DNA from: a virus
DNA: 27,611 bases
Reading direction: 5' to 3' (one strand)
Virus record (IMG/VR): IMGVR_UViG_3300037104_000354
Location: 1 to 27,611 of that record
The notes below the pieces were generated by a model. That model searched no databases. It was not told the origin of the DNA and worked only from the letters and a program-made list of their open reading frames with translations. Below are positions 16,141 through 22,425 of the stretch, piece after piece. Made by a program: the position numbers and the translations under genes. Position 1 is the first letter of the stretch. Every line of letters starts with the position of its first letter.

Positions 16141-16355
16141 TTTGTCCTCTGTGGGCTTTTGTTCCCACTGGTTTGAAGATACTGAACCAATCGTAATAGC
16201 CGAGGAATACTATCCTGGACATTACCGAGGGTCAGATTGCAAGACGAACACAGCAAACCACGTACCGTGTTAGTCAGGTGGTCATGATCCACTTTACAGG
16301 AGTCCGAACGACCAGAGATCATGGACATGGAACACCCACATCCTTTGCAAGGCCA
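16137..16355 (-). pseudogene. Truncated endonuclease VII-type HNH sequence
   Basis: Only the zinc-binding/HNH half of an endonuclease VII family protein is left. From the first ATG (16328) the product is 63 residues, with SCKVDHDH (catalytic His region) and LLCSSCNLTLGN (second zinc pair). The first zinc pair, CKGC, lies upstream of that ATG in the same frame, right after the TAA of the adaptor gene (16356-16358): WPCKGCGCSMSM. No start codon exists between that TAA and CKGC. So either the 5' half was lost, or the domain is reached by stop-codon readthrough from the adaptor. A complete relative lies at 18881-19240. The end overlaps the TTG start of the next gene. I favour a remnant, with moderate confidence. 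Confidence 0.7.
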
Positions 16356-17828
16356 TTAGCTCTGTCCAAATACGGGCACCGTAGGTCTCTGGTACCATAC
16401 GTCCCTGAACATCTTGATCGGAGATTGCTTGCTACTTGCTGCTGTTGGATTTCCAAAGTACCCGAGGGCCTTGGGAGCCGACATAGCATCTACGCGGTAG
16501 CTGTTTGGAAGACAGTTGCTGCGATAGTATTGCCAGTCAGGTCCATAGGCATCGCCTACTTCTTTCTCGGCCACCGCGAAGCACGCCGCTTTGATGGTTT
16601 CATCATGGGCATAAGGGGCCGGGGAGAGATCAGTGAGATTCACCAGGTTATTGAACGCGAGCGTGTACGGGAAAATCACGGAAAGAAATTCGCTGCTGAT
16701 ACGCCAGGTCATTAGTTCCCACCGACGCCGGGGTATCATGAACCCTGATGTATTGGTCAGATTCTGATATGACGGGTTAGGCATGATCCTCACAGCCGCT
16801 TCATATGGAGTGCCAGATTCAATGTTATAATTTTGCCGGCGTGCCCGGATCGATCCTTCTGTCGTCCAGTGTAGGATCATCCCGCGATTGGTCTGGGCGA
16901 TGTAGGTGAGTTCACCTGAATACTGCCCGCCGAAATTCGCGGGCATCGTGTAATCACCCTGGGACGAAAAGCTGAAGGGCACATTGGTCGGCCAAGCCAC
17001 ACCCGTGGTAGTCGTCGCTGAAACGTTGGCATGTGTTACCGCATAGGAAATCGTGGTGGGCGTCACCCCTGTCAATGTAAACGTTCCATTGAACTCGGTG
17101 AACGGTGAAGGAATATTTACGAGAGTCACCTTCTGGCCGACAACAAATGCCGCATTGCCCGGGGCGATTGTCACTGTGGCTACATTTGAGGTAAGAGCCA
17201 CCTTCGTAACTGTTCCCCCAATAAGTGCACACGGATCACCATCAATGACCACTTCGGTTGAAGAAACATACTGGAGAATAGTCGAAGGGACACCAACATT
17301 AGTCCCGGTAAATGTTTCATCAACAGGAGCATTGAATCCAACAGTATTAGCCGGGGGATTTCCATTAAGGAAAATCTGCCGGTATTCCATCGACTGATAG
17401 AAAGCGGGAGCGAAACTCGTGTCGCCCAGGACCGGCGTAGTATTCGGTGTCGTCAAAGTCAACAGGGTTGTTCCGGTCAAGGTAACACCGTTGATCACTG
17501 GATCAATCGCCAGGTTCACGTACGTCACACCTGTGGGATCATAGCTGATCTGGGGCCAGAGATCAACCTGGCCAATCACGTTCAGCCACTTCCATCCATT
17601 CGGCCGAGGGGCGTCATGGATGAACATACGAATTGCTTTGTTCACGATGTTCTGACAAAGAGCCAGATCGTGAGCATTCGTGGGAATGCCGACTGGACCA
17701 TTACCATCATCACCGTACGATGGGCACCCAATCTTATACGCCACTTCCTGGATCAGGTCCTGGAAGGCTAACGCACTGGTTGCCTCTGTCGTCGGGTACG
17801 TCGGAATTGGGATATTTGGATCAGCCAT
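16356..17828 (-). CDS. Head-tail adaptor protein with inserted Ig-like domain
   Basis: A 490-residue protein likely to join the portal ring to the tail. The N-terminus (21-90) has the pattern of podovirus-type adaptor proteins: FQDLIQEVAYKIG, then HDLALCQNIVNKAIRMFIHD and NGWKWLNV. The middle and C-terminal parts resume an adaptor-like fold (RRRWELMTWRISSEFLSVIF, AACFAVAEKEVGD, PIKMFRDVWYQRP). Residues about 206-279 look like a separate beta domain inserted in the chain (TSNVATVTIAPGNAAFVVGQ, then FNGTFTLTGVTPTTISYAVT), a type I have seen in several phage structural proteins. Its ATG directly follows the T-run of a terminator and has no clear ribosome site, so expression may be low. The stop is followed in frame by an HNH remnant. 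Confidence 0.72.
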   Translation of the reverse strand: MADPNIPIPTYPTTEATSALAFQDLIQEVAYKIGCPSYGDDGNGPVGIPTNAHDLALCQNIVNKAIRMFIHDAPRPNGWKWLNVIGQVDLWPQISYDPTGVTYVNLAIDPVINGVTLTGTTLLTLTTPNTTPVLGDTSFAPAFYQSMEYRQIFLNGNPPANTVGFNAPVDETFTGTNVGVPSTILQYVSSTEVVIDGDPCALIGGTVTKVALTSNVATVTIAPGNAAFVVGQKVTLVNIPSPFTEFNGTFTLTGVTPTTISYAVTHANVSATTTTGVAWPTNVPFSFSSQGDYTMPANFGGQYSGELTYIAQTNRGMILHWTTEGSIRARRQNYNIESGTPYEAAVRIMPNPSYQNLTNTSGFMIPRRRWELMTWRISSEFLSVIFPYTLAFNNLVNLTDLSPAPYAHDETIKAACFAVAEKEVGDAYGPDWQYYRSNCLPNSYRVDAMSAPKALGYFGNPTAASSKQSPIKMFRDVWYQRPTVPVFGQS

Positions 17829-17830
17829 TT

Positions 17831-17861
17831 AAAAGTGGGCGGGAGTTTATCCCCGCTCCAC
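17831..17861 (-). terminator. Terminator-like hairpin just before the adaptor gene
   Basis: Read leftward, GTGG and GCGGGG (with one bulged A between them) pair with CTCCCGC and CCAC around a loop of about six bases, followed by TTTT at 17834-17831. The adaptor ATG comes two bases after the T-run. It lies after the 332-residue gene, whose stop is at 17873. It should lower expression of the connector genes downstream. Confidence 0.7.
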
Positions 17862-17872
17862 CTGTTTTCAAA

Positions 17873-18871
17873 CTAAAGAACCTTCGCAGCCGCACGGAAG
17901 AAGGCGATGTCATATTCGCACGCCACGGGGCCAGAGCCCGCGATGGAGTTGCTGAAGATGACGCCAAAGTCAGTGAGGGCATCAAGGGTGCCCGCCACCT
18001 GGGTCTTCGAGACCTGGACGCCGTTCACATACCCGTAGAGGTATTGCTGTCCATCGTACCGAAGGCCAAACTTCGTGAAGGTCTTGGCGGTCATGTTGAA
18101 CGCCACGCCACCATTCGCGACGAAGGATGCCGCGTTGGTCACGTCCTTCTGGATGAAGCCCGACGAGCCGACCGCACCAGACGCCACGACACCCGTGGTC
18201 ATGTTGGTGTAGGTGGTCGCCGTTGCCGAAACAGTCGTCAGGTTCAGGAACACCAGATCGACCTTCGTGCTGGCAACTGTGCTGTCGCCATGCTTCCAGA
18301 ATCCGATGCAGGAAACCGATTGCAGCGAGTTGCTGCCCTGGGTCGCCGAAGAGACCTTGGCAAAGTTCTTGACCATGCCGTATTGGGTGGAGTTACCCAA
18401 ACCGACAAGACCGAAGAACCAGGCATCGCTGGAAACCGCGGAGCCTGCTGACTGAGTAACAGGAGTCAGGCTGATCTCGCACCAGAATTTCTTTCCGGCA
18501 ATCAGTGAACCCGCGACACCGCCGCCACCCATGGGGTATGTCCAGATCGCCGCAGCGTGAGCCGTGGTTGTATCCTGGACAATCGCCAGGGCCTGTGGAG
18601 CCGGGGGCACCAGAGCCGTGGTGATGTTGATCAAGAACGCAGCCGTGTTATCAGCCGCTGAAGGCATGCTGATCAGTGATCCGCCAGTGCCGACTGCCGT
18701 AGAAAGGCCACTCGCATCAGTAGCGATGACCGCCGTTGTAAAGTCTGCATCAACGAAGAAGCCAGTGCCTTCGTCAATCAGTTCCTGGGACGAGCAATCG
18801 CCCCAGATATTTCCGCTCGGGAGGGCGTTAGTTGCCCCAGCCGAACCGTATCCTATGATACCATAGGCCAT
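17873..18871 (-). CDS. Beta-rich structural protein, possibly head decoration (LamG-like)
   Basis: A 332-residue protein with no signal peptide or membrane segment. After an opening MAYGIIGYGSAGATNALPSG it is rich in Ala, Gly, Thr and Val with many strand patterns. Features such as KKFWCEISLTPV, DAWFFGLVG and especially FGLRYDGQQYLYGYVNGVQV resemble concanavalin/LamG-type jelly-roll domains, which often bind sugars or coat capsids. It lies close to the major capsid gene, with only an HNH gene between, and before a terminator, so it should be made in large amounts. That supports a decoration role, but a fibre-like or carbohydrate-binding role is also possible. TAGGA about 8 bases upstream of ATG is a good ribosome site. 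I do not recognise a named family. Confidence 0.6.
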   Translation of the reverse strand: MAYGIIGYGSAGATNALPSGNIWGDCSSQELIDEGTGFFVDADFTTAVIATDASGLSTAVGTGGSLISMPSAADNTAAFLINITTALVPPAPQALAIVQDTTTAHAAAIWTYPMGGGGVAGSLIAGKKFWCEISLTPVTQSAGSAVSSDAWFFGLVGLGNSTQYGMVKNFAKVSSATQGSNSLQSVSCIGFWKHGDSTVASTKVDLVFLNLTTVSATATTYTNMTTGVVASGAVGSSGFIQKDVTNAASFVANGGVAFNMTAKTFTKFGLRYDGQQYLYGYVNGVQVSKTQVAGTLDALTDFGVIFSNSIAGSGPVACEYDIAFFRAAAKVL

Positions 18872-18880
18872 TTGTCTATC

Positions 18881-19240
18881 CTACCTTTCAGAATGAGTAA
18901 TGAGATACGCGGCAGCTTTTGTCAAGAGGTCGGATCGTTCGTGGGCATTCCCAATCATCAGATTGCAGGACCGACAGAGTAATTGTCTGATCTGCCCTGT
19001 TTGATGGTTGTGATCCACACATAAGCCGCCTTCAGGATTCGTGCCGCCGCAAATCGCACAAACCCCATTCTGTTCGTTAAACAACTTTTCAAACTGTTCA
19101 GGTGTTATCCCGTACAGTTTTCTTCGTTCGCAAATCGTATTCGCTTTGTTCTGACAAGTTCGACAACGACGTATTTTATTGCTGGCCCTATAGTAGGCAC
19201 TCTCGTCTTTGGTAACTTTACAGGACGGACAAACACGCAT
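18881..19240 (-). CDS. HNH endonuclease, endonuclease VII family
   Basis: A complete 119-residue recombination endonuclease VII-type protein. The N-terminus has a zinc ribbon (C4-x2-C7 and C26-x2-C29), then the helix YGITPEQFEKLFNEQNG, the first zinc pair C61-x2-C64 (CAIC), the catalytic stretch VDHNH at 75-79, and the second pair C89-x2-C92 in LLCRSCNLMIGN. Members cut branched or double-stranded DNA. Small free-standing ones inserted in phage structural operons often act as homing endonucleases. It is wedged between the capsid gene (12 bases away) and the 332-residue gene (9 bases away), with its own GGAG. This position in a high-expression block, and a second fragment of the same family at 16137, both suggest mobility rather than a DNA-processing role in packaging. 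Confidence 0.85.
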   Translation of the reverse strand: MRVCPSCKVTKDESAYYRASNKIRRCRTCQNKANTICERRKLYGITPEQFEKLFNEQNGVCAICGGTNPEGGLCVDHNHQTGQIRQLLCRSCNLMIGNAHERSDLLTKAAAYLITHSER

Positions 19241-19252
19241 CAGTCTGCTCCA

Positions 19253-20371
19253 TTAGGCAGGCAACGCATTGTGCAGAACGAAGCCGGCCGTTCGGCGGTT
19301 GATGCACAAGTTGTTGTGCGAACCGTCAAGGAAGACCGTGAAGGTTGTGTGCTGACCACGATCAACCATGGGCTTCGATTCTTCCATCCAGTAACCTTCC
19401 TGCACGACGGGTTGAATCTTCGACCAGTCAACGCAGTAGATTGGATTCGGCTGGACGGACGCCTTGGCGGCACCCGCAGTAACGGTGAAGCCATCAAGCT
19501 GCGGAATGTAGACAACCGGCATCCGGTTGAAGTACACGCAACCTTCAAAGGCATGAAGCATCTTGCCCGCCAGGTCTTTCGGGGCAGAAGCGTCGTCCCG
19601 CTTATCAGCCAAATCTTCCAACTCGGTCACAACATCGTCAGCCGCATAGAGTTCAATCTTGCTGCCAACTTTATCATTGCCGGGCCGTTGCACGCCAGGA
19701 GCCGGATTGAACCGGGTTCGGCGAACAGCAGATCGGAGTTTGCGGAGCAGAACGTTGTCGATGCGGGTGTAAACATCCGCATAGTTATTCCACTTCGGTT
19801 CGGCGGCACCGTCAATGCCGGCCACGATTGTGCCAGTAGTGCCACCGGAATATCGCACAGTCTGACCATTGAAGCCGCCCGTGGTCGAGCCGTCATTCAG
19901 GAAGTTCAGATAGTACGGAATGCCGTAGGGGAACAACGTATCAGTCGCAGAAGTCGGAGTAGACCAACCACGCTGTTCAATCAATTCCGCGAGGTCCCAC
20001 ATGCGTTCAACACGGCGGGATTCCATCAGGTTGATGAAGCCCTTGACCGAGTTCTTGTTACGCAAGATTTCCAGAACGTCCCATGAATAATCGGTGCCGA
20101 TCTGCACCCAGGGGACGTTAATGACAAACTGGCTCTGATCGACCGTGGGCTGGTCAGTATCATAGAGCCGACGATAACGAGCACGACCATGCCGGTCGAG
20201 AATCACGTTTCGTTGAATAGAAGTACCGCCGTCAATCTTGCGGCTGTCTTCCTTGTAAATCTGGCAGAACTTATAATTCTGCGAATCCCACATAACCTCG
20301 AATTGACCCTTGGGAAGGTCTTTCAGGGTAGTGGCCAAAAGGTCAGTAAGGGCTGCTGCATCAACGCCCAT
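19253..20371 (-). CDS. Major capsid protein
   Basis: A 372-residue protein that should form the icosahedral shell. It directly follows the scaffold gene, is a typical length for an HK97-fold coat protein, and has mixed alpha/beta composition without low complexity. Features include an N-terminal helix (DAAALTDLLATTLKDLP), the long helix GFINLMESRRVERMWDLAEL that resembles the coat spine helix, a loop region rich in Gly/Thr (STTGGFNGQTVRYSGGTTG), the helix VLLRKLRSAVRRTRF, and a strand-rich end (FDWSKIQPVV-like region, TTFTVFLDGSHNNLCINRR). The assignment uses gene order and fold-like features; no motif alone proves it. It shares the promoter at 21575-21602 with the scaffold. The start has only a weak AGAGAG ribosome site. 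Confidence 0.82.
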   Translation of the reverse strand: MGVDAAALTDLLATTLKDLPKGQFEVMWDSQNYKFCQIYKEDSRKIDGGTSIQRNVILDRHGRARYRRLYDTDQPTVDQSQFVINVPWVQIGTDYSWDVLEILRNKNSVKGFINLMESRRVERMWDLAELIEQRGWSTPTSATDTLFPYGIPYYLNFLNDGSTTGGFNGQTVRYSGGTTGTIVAGIDGAAEPKWNNYADVYTRIDNVLLRKLRSAVRRTRFNPAPGVQRPGNDKVGSKIELYAADDVVTELEDLADKRDDASAPKDLAGKMLHAFEGCVYFNRMPVVYIPQLDGFTVTAGAAKASVQPNPIYCVDWSKIQPVVQEGYWMEESKPMVDRGQHTTFTVFLDGSHNNLCINRRTAGFVLHNALPA

Positions 20372-20401
20372 GGGGGACGCTCTCTTTCTTGTTAGGCACT
20401 A

Positions 20402-21499
20402 CTACGCGAAGGCTTTCTCAAGCCTGGCTTTAGTCGCCTTCTCCAGGTCTTCCCGACTTGCGTTGGGCTTGGAGAGTGATGACGTTCGGCCGTTTGGCTT
20501 GATAGTAACGGATCGTTCCCGTTGCTGAAGTTGCTTCGTGATAGCCGTGCGGACAGTTTTCTCTTTCACACTGCCAGCAATGGAGTCGTGAGCCAGGGTC
20601 ATGGCTTCTTCAAGGCCCATAGGGCGACCTTGCTGCCGTGAACCATAGATCAACGAATCAGCCATTTCCAGCACTTTCTGCCGCGTGCCCAATTGTTCTG
20701 GGGTCAGCTTGGCAGAATCTTTACCGTACGTTTCATTGTACGATTCCATTTCCTTGCCGCTGAAGAAGCTGTCGATCTGGCGTCCCAGCGTTTCAAGTTC
20801 CGCCTGCTGTTGACGTTTTTGTGATCCCTGGATAACCGGCATCAGACGATTGATTTCTTCAATCGCTTTGTTTACCGGACCAGCAATCGCATCGACCAAT
20901 GCTTCTTCACCATACTGCTTCTTCAGAGCCGCAGTGTCAACCGGCTTCAATGCCGTGGAAGTCGTGGTGGCTTCCTGACGTGCGGCAGGAGCAGCAGGGG
21001 CATCCTGTTGCGGCGTCACATGTCCCTGGCGGGCCAACCGGCCGGCCTGGGCAAACCCGGCGATTTCTTTCGCACGGGTCGTGTGAATCTTTGCCGCAGA
21101 CTGAACAAATTTATCGCCCTGGGTTTTTAACGCCTGGTCGATTTCTTCATCAGTCCATTCATACGCTTTCAGAGAGCGTCGGTATGCAGCAGGAAGGGTT
21201 GGTGCTCCCGAGGGTGCAGCAGCTTCCGGCTTTTCCTTGGCAATCTCTTTCTCTTCTTCAACGAGTTCTTCAGCCTCGTTTTCGACTTCAGGCTTCTCTT
21301 CAGCCTCGTCTTTGGCTGGTTCAGGATCAACATCAGTCACTGAATCATCAGCGTCCTCGAAGGCTTTGCTGAACTTGTCAGCAATTTTGCTTTCCAGAGC
21401 CCCCCGGTCAAATTCCACCGGGGCTTCCTTCGCTTCGGGCGAGGGAGAGGACTCGTTCGTAAATTCTATTTGTTCCTGCACTTCGGTCTCGCCAGGCAT
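20402..21499 (-). CDS. Capsid scaffolding protein
   Basis: A 365-residue protein immediately before the capsid gene. It has the composition of a scaffold: an acidic, disordered N-terminal third (residues 1-100, with long Glu/Asp/Lys runs), an Ala/Pro/Gln-rich centre, a helical region (IEEINRLMPVIQGSQKRQQQ and so on), and a short basic C-terminal helix, LEKATKARLEKAFA, at the last 14 residues. In P22 the C-terminal helix-turn-helix of the scaffold binds coat protein by basic residues, and this tail fits that role. The same TKARLxKAF pattern ends the small protein at 21947 and occurs in the protein at 22150. Expected to guide shell assembly and then leave or be cut. A sigma70-like promoter lies 76 bases upstream. 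Confidence 0.8.
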   Translation of the reverse strand: MPGETEVQEQIEFTNESSPSPEAKEAPVEFDRGALESKIADKFSKAFEDADDSVTDVDPEPAKDEAEEKPEVENEAEELVEEEKEIAKEKPEAAAPSGAPTLPAAYRRSLKAYEWTDEEIDQALKTQGDKFVQSAAKIHTTRAKEIAGFAQAGRLARQGHVTPQQDAPAAPAARQEATTTSTALKPVDTAALKKQYGEEALVDAIAGPVNKAIEEINRLMPVIQGSQKRQQQAELETLGRQIDSFFSGKEMESYNETYGKDSAKLTPEQLGTRQKVLEMADSLIYGSRQQGRPMGLEEAMTLAHDSIAGSVKEKTVRTAITKQLQQRERSVTIKPNGRTSSLSKPNASREDLEKATKARLEKAFA

Positions 21500-21516
21500 C
21501 TTGATACCTTTCGTTG

Positions 21517-21533
21517 CCTACCATATTGGTAGG
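21517..21533 (-). promoter_or_regulatory. Inverted repeat in scaffold 5' leader
   Basis: CCTACC and GGTAGG form a perfect 6-bp stem around ATATT, in the leader between promoter and scaffold start. It is too AT-poor in its tail to be a terminator. It could be an operator for a repressor, or an RNA hairpin near the ribosome site (AAAGG, about 8 bases before ATG). Confidence 0.45.
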
Positions 21534-21574
21534 GGTAAGTTAGGGTTGCTGCCATTCAGTCTCCCTTACACCTA

Positions 21575-21602
21575 ACTATACCACATTTCTGTGAAAAGTC
21601 AA
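21575..21602 (-). promoter_or_regulatory. Sigma70-like promoter driving scaffold/capsid genes
   Basis: Read leftward: TTGACT (-35, 21602-21597), 16-base spacer, TATAGT (-10, 21580-21575). Each box matches the consensus at five of six positions. It lies in the widest gene-free gap of the leftward operon (106 bases, 21500-21605), after the zinc-ribbon gene and about 76 bases before the scaffold start. This would let the host polymerase boost scaffold and coat expression. Confidence 0.75.
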
Positions 21603-21605
21603 ATG

Positions 21606-21947
21606 CTATTTTGTTTCCATGAAGCCAGCAGCCTTCAAAGCCTGCGTCTTCGCATGTCGGGATTTTGCGATGGGCACGCCGAACATGGGATCAGCCGGAT
21701 CGTCTGAACAGTCCACGTCAGGGCATTGTTGTTTAAACGCTCTCACGTCAGCCATGTCTTCCATGGCGATTGAGAACATTTCAATCGGCTTCCTGAACTC
21801 TTTGTGAGTCGTGTGGGGCAAGCTCACCTGCTTCTTGTACGTCGATTCCTCACATGCGGGGCAGACGGTGAGATCAGGTTTGAACATCGAATGAACTTCG
21901 ATATCCTGATGTCCGCATTCGCTACACACGTAATCGTATAAAGGCAT
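21606..21947 (-). CDS. FmdB-type zinc-ribbon protein
   Basis: A 113-residue protein beginning MPLYDYVCSECGH with C8-x2-C11 and C29-x2-C32 (VCPAC), the four-Cys zinc ribbon of the FmdB family. The FmdB-type domain occupies residues 1-40. The rest is charged, with a helix FRKPIEMFSIAMEDM and a C-terminus KSRHAKTQALKAAGFMETK. In bacteria FmdB proteins are small putative regulators. Phage members sit near packaging and capsid genes with no proven role. Its start shares one base with the stop of the previous gene (TAATG), with GGAG seven bases before it. The C-terminal segment loosely resembles the tail motif of the neighbouring proteins (see findings). A GTTTAAAC site is at 21731. Confidence 0.78.
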   Translation of the reverse strand: MPLYDYVCSECGHQDIEVHSMFKPDLTVCPACEESTYKKQVSLPHTTHKEFRKPIEMFSIAMEDMADVRAFKQQCPDVDCSDDPADPMFGVPIAKSRHAKTQALKAAGFMETK

Positions 21948-22150
21948 TATGGTCTCCCTAAGTTTGAAAATGCTTTCTTCAACCGGGCTTTGGTCTTGCG
22001 ATGAAACTCCGCAGTCTTATCAGTCTTTCGCTCGGGAAGTTTGGCGTCACCCGTGGACTTGTTCCATTCATCCACGTCTACGCCCTGCTTCTCCAATTTG
22101 TCGCGGTTGGCGTTGAAGTAACGACGTTGTGCTTCGCTCTTGTACGGCAT
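21947..22150 (-). CDS. Small basic conserved phage protein (PYKSEAQRRYF type)
   Basis: A 67-residue protein that begins MPYKSEAQRRYFNANRDKL and continues KQGVDVDEWNKSTGD, a pattern I know from small conserved proteins encoded in the packaging region of many phages; no function is established. The C-terminus FHRKTKARLKKAFSNLGRP is strongly basic and shares TKARLxKAF with the end of the scaffold. TAATG junctions link it to both neighbours, so the three small genes are probably translated together. It may bind DNA or the coat interior; both are inferences. There is no zinc site, membrane helix or signal peptide. Confidence 0.72.
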   Translation of the reverse strand: MPYKSEAQRRYFNANRDKLEKQGVDVDEWNKSTGDAKLPERKTDKTAEFHRKTKARLKKAFSNLGRP

Positions 22151-22416
22151 TAGAACTCCGATTCATTGGCCTCTTCAGCCTTGCCCGTGTCGTTGGAATT
22201 AAAGGCCTTCTTCATTCGGCTCTTTGTGGATTTCTCCAAATGCTTCCTGGCCATCTTCTCGGCGTCAACACCGTGCTGATTTCGGTCAGCCAAATGTTTC
22301 ATCGCCGCCTTATGCCGCTTCGGATCAGACCTGATCTCCGCATGCTTCTGAAGCGTATCCGCGTCAGAAGGTGTGTGATATCCGGGGTCCGTGCCACTGT
22401 CCTGTACGTCAATCAT
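22150..22416 (-). CDS. Small charged helical protein after portal
   Basis: An 88-residue protein, starting nine bases after the portal stop with AAGGA at a suitable distance. It is very rich in Lys, His, Asp and Glu. Residues 20-65 should be helical (KRHKAAMKHLADRNQHGVDA), followed by ARKHLEKSTKSRMKKAFNS and a short acidic tail. The segment TKSRMKKAF matches the scaffold and the next small protein. I do not recognise a family. Its position between portal and scaffold, and the shared motif, suggest a head-assembly or head-internal protein. Its stop overlaps the next start (TAATG). Confidence 0.65.
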   Translation of the reverse strand: MIDVQDSGTDPGYHTPSDADTLQKHAEIRSDPKRHKAAMKHLADRNQHGVDAEKMARKHLEKSTKSRMKKAFNSNDTGKAEEANESEF

Positions 22417-22425
22417 GATGCTTCC

